Shown: positions 31,226 to 42,832 of the stretch, in pieces | Layout of the letters: each line of letters starts with the position of its first letter | Position numbering within the stretch: position 1 is the first letter of the stretch | Translations under genes and position numbers: made by a program | Origin: Bretschneidera sinensis | Taxonomy: Eukaryota; Streptophyta; Magnoliopsida; Brassicales; Akaniaceae | DNA length: 64,000 nucleotides | Reading direction: 5' to 3' | Assembly: GCA_023935145.1 (NCBI GenBank) | Contig: CM043699.1 | Location: 71,023,638-71,087,637 of the forward strand | The notes under the pieces: generated by a model | Told to the model about the DNA's origin: nothing | The model's database searches: none | What the model saw: the letters and a program-made list of their open reading frames with translations, nothing else

Positions 31226-32502
31226 TGAGAGTCATAAAATGCCTCTCAGCAGTGGTTAATTGTTAGCATTTTAGGATTGATCTCGGTCTTTATTGTGCTT
31301 TTATATGCTAATAACTCTAAAGTAATATTATTGGACCACTGACTTATTTCAGTGTAATTTACAGGTACTTTAAGTTTAAAAGAGAAAAAGAAGCGATCGT
31401 TGCATAAAAGACTAAGATCCCATGCTTCTGGAAGGACAAGATGGACTACTGCCTGAATTACGATCGAGCGCACAAGCAATGCGATCGAGTGCACATCCCA
31501 CATCGAGCAAGGTACTCTGCAGCGCATATGCGATCGAGCGCATAAGCTGCAATCGAGCGCATGTGCGATCGATCGCACTCGAGCTGCGATCGAGCGCACC
31601 CGGACAGTATCCCACATTGGCTAGATAACACATAGCATTCCGGGAGTTTGCCTATATAAAGACCCACTCTGCTCAGCTGAGATCAATCAATCGGGGATGG
31701 ATCCAAAGGGCCTTTAGGAGTAATCCAGAGGGTCTTTAGGAGGAATCCGAAGTTTAAAGTTTGAAGATCGGGAGAGATGATCGTCGAGAGGCCGAAGGCA
31801 ACTCGCGGACGCATGAGCCCCATGGCCGGCTAGTCTCCAAGCAAGGCGAAGGGATGTATCCCTAGGTGTAGTTGTTCTTATTTTCCTTTATTTGATTCAG
31901 TTGTAGTTGGAATTATTTTCATTAAATATTGTTATGTTTTATTCTTAATTTAATTAGTAGATTTATTATAACTCCGATGGTTGCATGCTTCTTTTCCATA
32001 TAAGTTCAGTCAGGCTTTTCTTATGTGTACCTGTTTGGGTGTGATTGAGTCCAGTAGATCTCTTTTATAGATTTGTCCATTGCTACGGTATCGTCATTTT
32101 AGATATATCGTCGTCTCTTGATAATTTATAAGTTAGGTTATGTGTGTTAGAAAGTAAAGAATAATTCGTAGCGATTACATTAGGATTTATAAATACGCTT
32201 TAATTGAATATTTTTCGATTGCCTGTTTGGGATGTGAAACTTACAATCGAGATAAAAACAACTGAATCAAGTTAGGATTAGAGCAACAAACCTAGGGAGG
32301 ATTCTCGGAACCTTGTTGTCATTTTTATTTTAAACTTATTTACAAAATTACCCTTTCCTCAAAACAACTCAGATTTTATCCTTTTAATCTTTTATCGTTT
32401 GTGTTAAGGTTTACACCTTCTGTTGTACTTAACTTGTTTCCCTGTGGAATCGACACCCCAAAACTGTACTACAATAATCGCGTTATGTTTTGGGCGTAAT
32501 CA
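31223..32502 (+). repeat. Solo LTR D1 (family D)
   Basis: 1280-bp LTR, TGATGAGAGTCATAAAATGC to GGGCGTAATCA, with AGTAT on both sides and no internal region. It therefore formed by recombination between two LTRs of an inserted element. GATC array 31460-31604; upstream element ATCCCACATTG 31609-31619; TATATAA 31653-31659, gap 33 bp. Related in sequence to the D2 LTR at 55870 but with a different U3 array. Confidence 0.93.
31609..31659 (+). promoter_or_regulatory. Solo LTR D1 promoter: snRNA-type upstream element plus TATA
   Basis: ATCCCACATTG (one mismatch, CG to TG) and TATATAA with a 33-bp gap. Confidence 0.75.
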
Positions 32503-33372
32503 AGTATACAGCTGAAACACAAGCACTAGAGCCACAAGGGATGGACTCTAAGTGCTTCCTCCCAACCAACTAGTACTATGGCATGAGAGCGCTTGAGCAG
32601 CTCATATTTGATTACTCATACAGGTCAAGCGCCTCTACTGAGGTTAGTAGTACTGAGGCCACTAACAAATAGTAAGGTTGTACTGTTCCAAATTTATCAT
32701 CTTTCAGCCAAGGTAAGTTTTTCTTTTTGCATATGAACACTGCTTGCGATCGATCGCAACATTCCATGCGATCGAGCGCAATAATGCGATCGAGCGCGCC
32801 AGTCAATGTGCTCAAGCGCACAAGTGCGATTGAGTGCATCCCACATGCGATCGAGTGCACTCATGGCAAAAGGTTCAGATATAAATCTGAAAATTTTCAC
32901 TCACACGCACTCACTCTCTTCCATTGTTCACTCACACCCTCACACTCTCTCTCACTCGCACTCTCCCGTCTACCAACACCCTCTCGCTCACACTCTCTTC
33001 CACCCTCTCGTTCACAACCTCCAGCACCACCATTTCGTCCCTCCATCACTCACACTCATCACCATCACCACCCCTCACCATCACTGTCACCACCACGTCC
33101 CCCTCTCCATTACACATTTCGTCCATACACAAGGTAAGCATTTCCATTCACACACGAATTTTACATGTTTCATTTTGGTATACGATTGGATATTTCTTGA
33201 TGTTTTAGGAGGTTAGGAATGATTTCAAATCTTCAAGACCATAGCTTGGTCTTTTGGTGCACACAAGCTGTTCGAGGAAAAGCCTGACCGTGTGCAATCG
33301 AGCGCATAGCCAGTGTGCGATCGAGCGCACCTATTTAAAATCAATCGCAAATTAGGCAGAATAAACAAAAAC
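32503..33372 (+). other. C-I intergenic leader before the third ORF
   Basis: No coding frame is supported. Donor-like AGGTAAGT at 32711-32718. GATC array at 32748-32862. TATAAAT at 32880-32886, 31 bp after ATCCCACATGC (32838-32848). Long CT/CA-rich leader about 32895-33120. Second donor AGGTAAGC at 33132-33139, and acceptor TGTTTTAG ending 33208, bounding a possible 75-bp intron. Two more GATC copies lie at 33293-33345 just before the ATG. C-II keeps most of these features. They suggest a separate, spliced third-ORF mRNA. Confidence 0.55.
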
Positions 33373-34491
33373 ATGACCAAACCATCTGCTTCTACCTCCG
33401 GTGCATCCAGCAGTCGTGCCTCATCATCCCGACCCAGTATCGAGCAACGGGAGCTCTTGTTCGAGACTGCCTTCGCCATCAATGAAGTATTTAAGCACAT
33501 AGACGCCACTCAATGGGCTGTCCAAGCATTTAGACACCGAGGGTTGAAGAGGCTGTTTAAGCTAGTTTGCTCCACTACTTACTCCCAGCTCGTAGTCTAG
33601 TTTTATGCAAGCCTATCATTTGACTGTAGCAGACCGGGAGTACTCACTTCTTCAGTTTGGGGCACACCTATCGAGGTAACTAGTGTCGATATAGCCACTG
33701 CCCTTCATTGCACCGACGAGTCCCCTCCTGAGGACACTGATATCGAGGAGCAACCGAAGTCTTTTGCTCTGGCTGAGATCATTACAGACATGTGCGCTGG
33801 CCAGTATACCGACAGACATAACAATGCGGCCAGCTTGTCAAAATTGCCTCCACGACTTTGGCTCGTCGACACAATCCTACAGCGCAATGTGTGTCCATTG
33901 GGGCACAAGACACAGCGACGAGACCAGTTTCTCCAGTCCTTATATGCCTTCTACAGAGGCCACTGGTACTCCATTCCGGCTGTCATTTGGAGCCAGCTAC
34001 ACAAGTTTTGGGATCACGTCCATGACCAACAGACCACCACGGCAAATGCATGGGGCCTCCCTTTCCCTTTCCTACTCTCCTACATAATTAAGAAGAAAGG
34101 GATAAAGGGGACCTCCAGCGACGGACCAGTGCGAGAGCATCCCTTCTTCGGGAAGGCTCAGTGGACACACAACCTCTCGCACATGCCTCGAGCACTTCCA
34201 GCACCTGCTCCAGCAGTTGAGAGAGTTGAGAAGGACTGTATGGAGACCGAGACCCACCGAGTCCCAGTACGAGAGGAGGACCATTCGGACATAAGACCCA
34301 CTGAGTCCCAGCACTTTCTAGCTGAGCTGTCCTCCTTCTTCGGTGAGGTCTCCGCCGATACCACACTCATGCATCAGCGCATTGATAGTTTGGAGACACG
34401 ATTTACACGACAAGAGGCTATGCTACAGACTATTCTTGATCGCCTACCTCCGACACCCGGTACCTCTTCGACTGCACCACCTGATGATTAG
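33373..34491 (+). CDS. Athila third ORF (plant transposon protein type), one in-frame TAG
   Basis: The ATG at 33373 (MTKPSASTSG) opens a frame that reads to 34491, about 372 codons, broken only by TAG at 33598-33600. It has a Ser-rich N-terminus. The central domain runs from FYASLSFD through TPIEVTSVDIA and LPPRLWLVDTILQRNVCP to LPFPFLLSYI. This pattern fits the putative plant transposon protein domain found downstream of pol in Athila elements. A C-terminal helix (SLETRFTRQEAML) probably forms a coiled coil. I see no signal peptide or clear membrane segment, so an envelope role is unsupported. Function unknown. Confidence 0.7.
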
Positions 34492-35934
34492 CAGTGAGAG
34501 GATACCACGTCTGGCTAAAGACGTTAAACTTAGCGCTCATGGGAGGCACCCCAAAGCATATCATTTTTCTTAGTTTATTTCATTTCATTATTTGTATTTC
34601 TTAGTTTATTTTCTATCTGTTTATTATTACTTGTTTTCCATTTTATGTTTGTTTCTCTTTCTTTTTCAAGGACAGTGTGGGTGCATCCAGTTGAAGTTTA
34701 GGGGCGTGCTACGAGCCATGCCAGCCATACAGTTCTCCATCTCTCAGGTCAGCTCCTTTCATGCTATTCACATATTGAAGACAACGTGCAATTTAAGTTT
34801 GGGGGTATGGGGACACATTCACACACTCACTATGTCCCACATTTTTCTATTTTGTTGCTATTTTCGTAGATAAATGCATGTTCATTCTGTCTAATAAATT
34901 TTTTGTGATCTAAACAAAACTTTATGATTTGACTTCATCAACGAGCTTAACACTTTGAACATATAGGCCAATAATCAAGTTTTGAACCTAGATCACTGCC
35001 TTTTAGACATTTAAGGATTCACAAGTTTGACCTAAATTACCACAAGCACACTAGCACATAACTGTGTGGGGTATGACATGTTATTTGGATTTGTATGTTT
35101 CTTTTGCTTAACTGTGAACTAGATGACTTATTAGATTGGCATTTTGGCATATAAAAATAGAAAAGATTGATTAGTGCTCAAAAGAAGAAATAAATGCTAC
35201 TAATGATCAATAAAACTTGTTTTCTGCTGAGTAACTGGCCCTCTTACCTCAGTAGCATTGAATGTCACATCAAAAGGTGAAAAATCTTAAATGATCATTA
35301 AAAAGAACTTTCTGCTGAGTAACTAGCCCTCTTGCCTCAGTAAGCATTGAGTGTCACGTCAAAAGGTGGAAAATTCTGATTGGTAGCATTAAGACCAGTT
35401 AGTTTCGTAGCCTTTTTTACTCGAGCTAGTAAGTCCTTAGGGGTGTCTTTACACCTAATGCCCTAAAACCATCTGGTTTGGGAGTCATTGGCTAAATGCT
35501 CGTTACACGAGTCAAAAAGAAAGCTTAAGGGAACTAACTTGGCAAAAAAATCTCGCAAATAAAAGAAAAGAAGAAAATCTATGTCATCTTTGTTGACTCT
35601 AATAGGAAGTTTGGTGAATCTTGAGTCATCGAAACACTACACATTTGAATTACTTGAAAACCCAATCTTTTATGTGCTAGTTCACCACACACCAAAGTCG
35701 AACTTGTGATGTCTTAAATTGCCTTATGATAGTGATTTGCGTTCAAAACTCTTAGTCATTGCAAAAATATGTTTATATCTGTTAAGCTTGCTCATGAATG
35801 CACATCATAGTTTTGTGTTAAGACTTAAACTTTTGTGGACACAATGAACATTGGATCTATCTGTGTATTGTTATTTTTCGTTTTAGTTTTGTTTAGTATT
35901 GCTAAGGGACTAGCAATATGTAAGTTTGGGGGTG
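34492..35934 (+). other. C-I 3' noncoding region and polypurine tract
   Basis: The 45-bp module (34509-34553) starts 17 bases after the third-ORF stop. A polypurine-like AAGTTTGGGGGTATG lies near 34796. Two copies of the CTGAGTAACT...CTCAGTA...CGTCAAAAGGTG segment follow (about 35225 and 35315), then paired hairpins (35435-35483), hairpin GCTAAGGGACTAGC (about 35900) and the polypurine tract AAGTTTGGGGGTG (35922-35934). No coding frame is supported. Confidence 0.8.
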
Positions 35935-37259
35935 TGATAGGAGGCTTAAGCCTCCTTATTTACATTTATTAGGTCCTTAGTTATGTTATTTTAGTCCGTT
36001 TTACTTCATTTGTGTGTTTTACATGTGTTTATAGGGTCTTGAAAGAAAAGAAGTAGTTTTGGCACTTAAAGGAAGAAGCCTGGAAATCCTAGAGGAGTCT
36101 CTGGTCAAGCTGCGATCGATCACACCATGCAATGCGATCAAGTGCACATTGCGATTGAGCGCATACAAGAAGGATCAAGCGCACACTGCGATCGAGCGCA
36201 AGATGCGTGCGATCGAGCACACATGTACAGGCGTGAACAATAAACTGCAGAACCCTATTTTGGAAATAAGAGAGTTTTGACGGTTTAGGAAGTTTAGGGT
36301 TTCCTGCACCTTCTAGGACTACTCAAGCCCTATAAATACACCTGTAAAGCACACACAATTGATCACCTCTTAGAGATCACTTTTATCTTTTTCTTAGCTC
36401 AGAGTTTTAGGCTTTGGAGAGGATTGACAACCCATCTCCCTAGTATTCTTCGGGTTTTATATTTTATGCTTAGTTTATATATGATGTTTATTTTAGACAG
36501 CATATGCAACTAACTTTCTTATAGGGCTCGATTGAAGCCCTAGTTATGCTTTCTCATATATTTATTCATTGATAAATCTTTGCCAATAGCCTTTATTATG
36601 TTGCTTAACTTGATTAATGCCTATTATTTAAATTCCTCATATGTATGTGTATGGCCAGCGTATGCATGTGGTATGGATTGGTTAGTTAGATCAATTTGGA
36701 TGACCGAGTCCTGGGTCTAACATTAGTAACAAAAGATATCCACAACGGATTCTTGGATTAATCAACATGGGAAACCAGGAGTAGATACCATGCCCTAGGT
36801 CTCATGTGGTTGTCGATTTCCAAAGATCTTATGCTTTCTTAAGGAACAACTCAAGCAGATACCAAGCTGAATCCCTTAAGGAAGAAAAGAGTTAGAGTAG
36901 ATACTATGCCTAACTCGTTGCTTAGGGAGATCAATAGCTTAAGGAGTAGATACCATGCCCTTAGGTTGGCGACCAGTAGGCATACATAATAAGGCTAGTG
37001 CACTGATACATTATACAATTGGGAAAATATGACTAGTGGTGGATATCAAAGCCCTATGTCTTTATTATTATCACTCACATTCAATAGTTATTTTATTTAT
37101 TTTTACTTTAAAGAAACTAATTCTAAAAACTGAACTTTACCAATCCCTGTGGAGATGATCTTGCTTTCGCACACTACACTACACTGTTGACCTTGTGCAC
37201 TTGCAAGTAAAACGAGTTCGATTATCTACTTATTTTTTTAAGTATATTTTCGCACAACA
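35935..37259 (+). repeat. LTR C4, 3' LTR of C-I
   Basis: 1325 bp, TGATAGGAGGCTTAAGCC to CAACA, directly after a polypurine tract. Array 36111-36220; TATAAATA about 36331. It is followed at once by integrase sequence of C-II. Confidence 0.9.
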
Positions 37260-37479
37260 GTGTCCAAATGGGTCGAGGCTGTCCCCTAAAAAACTAACAA
37301 TCACAAAGTAGTTGTAAAGTTTCTGCAGGCTAAAATCTTTACACGGTTTGGGACTCCAAGAGCAATCCTCAGTGATGAGGGCAGCCACTTTCATCATCGC
37401 TCTTTTGCCGAACTACTATGGAAATATGGGATCACTCATAAAGTAGGCACTCCATATCATCCTCAAACCAGTGGCCAAG
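37260..37479 (+). pseudogene. pol: Integrase core fragment (C-II)
   Basis: Matches 24775-24996 of C-I: SKWVEAVP, a TAA, then [33 protein letters not shown] with the second catalytic Asp, to TSGQ. It starts mid-domain because C-I lies to its left. It continues at 44533 beyond the solo LTR C5. Confidence 0.88.
37475..37479. repeat. Target-site duplication of solo LTR C5 (CCAAG), left
   Basis: CCAAG is repeated at 44528-44532. Confidence 0.93.
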
Positions 37480-38359
37480 TGATAGGTGCTTAAATATTCA
37501 TATTTAAGTCCCCTTATTTACATTTATTAGGTCCTTAGTTACGTTAATTTAGATTATTTCACTTCATTTGTGTATTTCACATGTGTTTTATAGGTTTTGG
37601 AAGAAAAGAAGCAGTTTTGGCACTTAAAGGAAGAAGCCTGGAAATCCTGGAGCAGTCTCTGGTCAAGCTACGATCGATCGCACCATGCAATGCGATCGAG
37701 TGCACGATCGTGCGCACAGAAGAGGGATCGAGCGCAACACTGCGATCGAGCACAAGACGCGTACGATTGAGCGCACATGTACGGGCGTGAACAGTAAACT
37801 GCAGAACCTTATTTTGGAAATAAGAGAGTTTTTACGGTTTAGGAAGTTTCGGGTTTCTTACACCTTCTAGGACTTCTCAAGCCCTATAAATACACCTGTA
37901 AAGCACACACAATTCATTAGAACTTAGAGAACACCTCTCTTAGCTTTTACTTGGAGTTGTAAGCTTTGGGATAGAATTGACGCCTCTTCTCTCGGGTTTA
38001 TTGTTCTCTTTATGTTTAGTTTATATATAATGTTTTTAGACAGCATGTGTAACTAACTTTCTTATATGGCTCGATTGAAGCCCTAGTTATGCTTTCTCAT
38101 ATATTTATGCATTGATAAATCTTTGCCAATAGCCTTTATTATGTTGCTTAACTTGATTAATGCCTATGCTTATTTAAGTTCCTCATATGTATGTGCACGG
38201 CCAGCGTATGCATGTGGTATGGACCTGTTAGTTAGATCAATTTGGATGACCGAGTCCTGGGTCTAACATTAGTAATAAGGGATATCTTATCCGGATACCC
38301 GGGTTAATCAACATGGGAAACTGGGAGTAGATACCATGCCCTAAGTCTCATGTGGTTGT

Positions 38360-39547
38360 TGATGAGTCTTAAATATTGCATATTTTAGACCCTTAACTTA
38401 TATTTGTTATGCTCTTAGTTAGTATTATTTTACTTTATTTTACGTTTTTCTTGTGTTTTGTGTGTTTTTACAGCTTTGTGGAGAAAATGAAGCATTTCAG
38501 GTTGATTTGAAGCTTCTGGAGACATTGCGCTCGATCGCAACAGATATGCGATCGAGCGCATCAGCGCTCGAGCGCACCTGCCTTTGAACGAGCGCAAGGT
38601 CAACATCCCACATCGAAATATTTTAAGTTCAGTGCATCTGCGATCGATCGCAGCAGACATGCGATTGAGCGCACACGGGCCTGTATCCCACATCGTTTTT
38701 GCAACCTGTTTTACTCCGGGTCTCCCCCTATATAAACACCATTTGGCTTCATAATCCAATGTACAATTCCTGAGCCACTTTGGTGTTTACCGGTGGACGT
38801 CCGTCAGCATTCTGGTGGATCCCGAAGGCATTGCTACCACGAGGGGAAGTGCCGCCCGGCAGCGAGTGGAATTTCTCCCATGTAAAGTTGATTATTTATT
38901 TCTTTATATTCAGTTGTTTTAGTTTAAATGTTTAGCACTTGTTATTATAGTTTTATAGTTATGAGTGGCTAGACTCTTCAGTTAAGGTTGAAGATGAAGC
39001 CCCGCCGTTGTTTGGCGTAGTAGTTCAGATTTGCTTGTACAAATCTGACAATTTTTAGTATAAATGTTCTGTCAATTATTTGAGTTAATCTTATAATTGA
39101 TTGAGTTTAAATTTTCTATTGGATTTTCTTTGTGTTTCATCTGATGGATACATTGAATGCTTTTCGATTAAATTGGATTCCCTTTGTGATTTGTTGAGAG
39201 CGGATACATCGGGTGCTTTTGGTTTAGTTGGGATATTCTTTGTTTTTTGTCTTATAGTTGGATTCATTGAATGTTTTGATAGGCTATATTTTTAGAACAT
39301 GTATGCTTAACTTCGGTGGGGTGGATTCGGAAACCTTAGTGCTTTTAATTATTAGTTTTTAAATCAACTTAGTTTAGTTTTAATTTGTTTTGCAATATCA
39401 CTCAAAATTTGGAACTAGGTTAAAATAAGATTAGTTTAGCTAAAATTATATTTTCACAACGCAATTCCCTGTGGATTCAACCTCGCACTTGCACACACTA
39501 TACTGCAAACGACTCGTGCGCTTGCGAGTAAATTAAAACTCACAACA
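38360..39547 (+). repeat. 5' LTR of B3
   Basis: 1188 bp. Short GATC array (38527-38670). Upstream element ATCCCACATCG 38685-38695, TATATAA 38729-38735, gap 33 bp. The 3' LTR is 56 bp longer; a block of array units between the last GATC copy and the promoter is missing here. Confidence 0.92.
38685..38735 (+). promoter_or_regulatory. LTR promoter B3 (5'): snRNA-type upstream element plus TATA
   Basis: Exact ATCCCACATCG, 33-bp gap, TATATAA. A CGGGCC just upstream resembles the reverse of the RGCCCR element of monocot snRNA promoters; weak. Confidence 0.8.
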
Positions 39548-39553
39548 AGTTTT

Positions 39554-39570
39554 TGGCGCCGTTGCCGAGG
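39554..39570 (+). promoter_or_regulatory. Primer-binding site (tRNA-Asp), B3
   Basis: TGGCGCCGTTGCCGAGG: one mismatch to the tRNA-Asp complement. Confidence 0.9.
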
Positions 39571-39686
39571 AATTGTTTGGTTTGTGAAAATTTTTAGTCT
39601 GAATTAATTTTATTTTTCTACTAGTTAGTTAACCAAAAAAAAAATTTAATTTAAAAAAAAATAGATTTAATTTAATTTTAAAAAAA

Positions 39687-41551
39687 ATGTGGATGAATCC
39701 AGCGCCGGTTTCACAGTCTTTAGAGGACGCCCTCAAGGATTTCATTAAAATGATCGGCCCGTCCCTCAATGCTGCCAACACTTTCAATGTTGAAAGCTGT
39801 TCCATCTGTGCTAGTCCCATGCATCTAGCACAGAATTGCCCATCAATGCCGGCTTGTGCCGAGTATCCTATGGAACAAATGAATGCTTTCAATGATTGTT
39901 GTTGGCAATCAAATGGATCTTGCTCTGAAACATACAATCCAGGGTGGTGGGACCACTCTAATTTTTCATGGGAGCAGAACCAACCAATGAATCAGGGAGG
40001 AGCCCCTTACCATGCTCACAATCAATACACTCCCGAATTTCCTCCACCAATTCCAAATTATGGTCACTCAGCTTATCCAGCACCATCACCCGCTTACCAA
40101 GCTCCCATTCAAGCGCCAGTGTCGGTTTCACAGTCATTGGAGGACGCTCTTAATGATTTCATGAAAACGACTAGCCAATCTATGAGTGAAGTGATGAGTG
40201 CAACAATAGAAAACACCCAAGTGATTGCCACACTAGAGAGTCAAATTGATCAAATCACAAGTTATGTGGGTGAAGGAGAGGAAGGAACGTTCCCCAGTCA
40301 AACTGAGCCTAACCCAAAGGAATAGTTTGCGGTGGGAAATTCTTCAACTCCAATGCATTGGCAGTAACAAATGCAATCAACTGTCCCATACTTGTCTGGG
40401 AGACAAGTGGACAATCAAGTGGAAGAGAACCCTGCTATGCACCAAGGGCAAGAGAGTGGCAACAATGAGAAGAGAGATGCTGAGCCATCTACAGCCACTC
40501 GTATTATTAAGGATCTCTCTAGGTCGTTTTTACCTAAAGCGCCTTACCCTGAGAGACTACAAGTGCCCAAGAAAGAAGGGAAGTCTGAGGACATTATGGA
40601 GGCATGCTTTGCTCAGTTTGAAGAGGATTTGGACTTAGATAAGTAACTTGAGCAAGCAAATACTATCGTGGAGTCTGCTCCTCGGGAGAGTAGTAGGACA
40701 GAGGAGACTATGGATGAATCCCGTATTGAGGATCCCTTGGAGGAATGCTTTGCTCACTTTGGAGAGGACTTGGGCTTAATAAGTTACTCGATGAAGTAAA
40801 TGTCATTTTGGAGTCTCCTCCTCGGGAGAGCAATAAGACAGAGGAGATTATGGATGACTCCCGCACTCAGGACCCCCTAGAGGCATGCTTTGCTCAATTT
40901 GGAGAGGATATGGATTTAGATAAATTACTTGAGCAAGTGAATGCCATTTTAGAGTCTCCTTCTCGAAAGAGCAATAAGACAGAGGAGACCGCCGCACCTG
41001 AAACCCCCAAGAAGGAACTTAAGCCTTTACCAGATAATCTTAAGTATAAGTTCCTAGGTTCAGCCGATAGTTTTCCTGTGATTATACCTTTAGATCTGGG
41101 TGATGCTCTAGAGGAGAAATTATTGGATGCCTTAAGAGAGCATAAGGAAGCTATAGGCTGGACTATTGAGGATGTCAAGGGGATCAGCCCCTCGGTGGTG
41201 ACGTACACAATACATTTGGAGGAGGATGCTGAGCCATCGAGGGAGCCACAAAGAAGGCTCAACCCTGCTATACAAGAGGTTGTGAGGATAGAAGATATTA
41301 AGCTGTTAGAGGCAGGGATCATTTATCCCATCTCTGATAGCAAGTGGGTGAGCCAGATTCATGTTGTGCCCAAACGTGCTGAATTAACGGTAGTGCAGCA
41401 TAAGGACGACGAGTTGGTTCCAACTCGTATTCAGTCAATTTGGAGAGTGTGTATCAGCTACCGTAAATTGAATGCTGCCACTAGGCCTGATCATTATCCA
41501 TTCCCATTTATTGATCAGATGGTGGAGCGTTTAGTTGGGCATGTTTACTAA
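39687..41551 (+). pseudogene. Capsid-less Gag with three acidic repeats and RT stub (B3)
   Basis: The first 212 codons (39687-40325) match B1: helix, CSICASPMHLAQNC knuckle, proline-rich part, coiled coil. They end in TAG where B1 has CAG. The same frame continues past TAA near 40366 and a stop near 40646. Acidic repeats start at about 40598, 40739 and 40879. A one-base deletion near 40777 moves the frame, and 40745-41551 is then open through the pol linker to the RVCISYRKLNAATRPDH region of reverse transcriptase, ending at LVGHVY. The usual DYRKLN is SYRKLN here. Confidence 0.85.
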
Positions 41552-42832
41552 TGTTGGGTCTGGCTGAAGACGTTAAACTTAGCGCTCATGGGAGGCACCC
41601 CACAGCTTATCTTTTCTTTTATTTATTTATTATTTCGCATTTTTATGATTAATGTTTGTTTCCGGTATTTTTTGTTTTCCAGTTTTTATTTTTCAGAGAC
41701 AAAGCATACTTCAGTTCAAGTTTGGGGGTATGCTATGAGCCATACCAGTCCAGATAGTTCTCCATATCTCAGGTCAGCTCTTTCCATATTAGTCACATAT
41801 TGGGGTCAATGTGTAATTTAAGTTTGGGGGTATGGGAGACACATCACACACTTTGTCCTAATTTGTTGTCTTTTCGTCATAGAGATAAATGTATGCTTAT
41901 GTTATCGTGAAATTTAAGTTGATCTAAACATTTTCTGTGATGTGATGTCATTGGTGAGCTTAACATTTTGAACACATGATCTGGTGATAAATTTTTAAAA
42001 TTTAGTTACTTACTTTAGGAATTTTGAGAATTCACATCTTTGATCTGATCTAGCACGAGCACATTAGCACAAATTATGTGAGGTATGACATGTGATTTTA
42101 ATGTGTATTTTTCCTTATCTTAACTGAAACTGGATGACTTGTTGGATGAACTCTTGGGCATAGGAAAATATAAAAAAAAAAAATTATTATTATCAATAAA
42201 CTTTTCGCTGAGTAACTGGACCTCTTGCCTCAGTAAGCAGTGAGTGTTCACGTCAAAAGGTGGAATTTTGCTTGGTAATATTAAGGTCGGTTTAATTTCG
42301 TAGCCTTTTTGACTCGAGTTAGTAAGTCCTTAGGGGTGTCTGTACACCTAATGCCCTAAAACCATCTGGTTTGGGAGTCATTGACTTAACACTCGCTACA
42401 TGGGTCAATTAGAAAGCTTAAGAGAACTAAACATAGCCGTGCCTTATTATTAAAAAAAAAAAGTATAAAATAAAAACTATGCCTTTTCGTTCATTTTTTT
42501 TATGGGAAATTCGGTGAATCTTGAGACATGGAGACCTTACACATTAGAGTTACTTGGAAGCTTCATTTTTATATGCTAATTCACCTTACACTGATTCAAG
42601 CTTGTGATGCCTTATCCTGCCTTTTGTAAGTAATTAGATTTTAACATTTCTAGTCATTGCGAAGATGGCTTTACCTTTTTAAGCTTGCTTATGAATGAAT
42701 ATCATGGTGATGTGTGCTCCTTAAATTTTTGGATACCATGAGTAATGACTTTATCTTTATGTTCTTTGTTTTTCATTGAGTCTTTTATTTTGTTTTGCTA
42801 AGAGACTAGCAAAATATAAGTTTGGGGGTATT
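41552..42832 (+). other. B3 3' noncoding region and polypurine tract
   Basis: 45-bp module 41558-41602; two polypurine-like tracts (about 41716 and 41820); paired hairpins 42328-42376; hairpin TGCTA-agagac-TAGCA (about 42797-42812); polypurine tract AAGTTTGGGGGTATT 42818-42832. No coding frame is supported. Confidence 0.78.

Larger units (their letters stand above)
15556..37259 (+). mobile_element. Athila element C-I with third ORF, host of B2 and D1
   Basis: It has LTR C at 15556-16888 and at 35935-37259, gag-protease-RT-RNase H-integrase from 20238 to 31225, and a third ORF (33373-34491) followed by a polypurine tract. B2 splits the integrase (25007-30628) and solo LTR D1 sits just after pol. 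Two extra LTR-leader-gag units precede the full gag. The left flank is TTCAT and the right flank GTGTC. These do not match, so the outer LTRs probably came from different insertions joined by recombination. Confidence 0.85.

Noticed and set aside
31412..31667. Several overlapping ORFs rich in RSIA, DRS and ERT over GATC arrays (also near 30208, 32612, 38430, 48625)
   Set aside because: They are translations of the repeated GCGATCGA core in different frames and have no conserved product.
32900..33216. Three overlapping Ser/His/Pro-rich ORFs
   Set aside because: They come from the CT/CA-rich low-complexity leader; C-II does not preserve them.
34072..34370. Minus-strand ORFs opposite the third ORF
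   Set aside because: They lie entirely under the better-supported plus-strand ORF and follow its codon pattern; the same holds for 46688-46983.
33373..34491. Third ORF as a retroviral envelope gene
   Set aside because: No signal peptide, furin-like site or transmembrane segment is visible; only the plant transposon protein pattern is supported.
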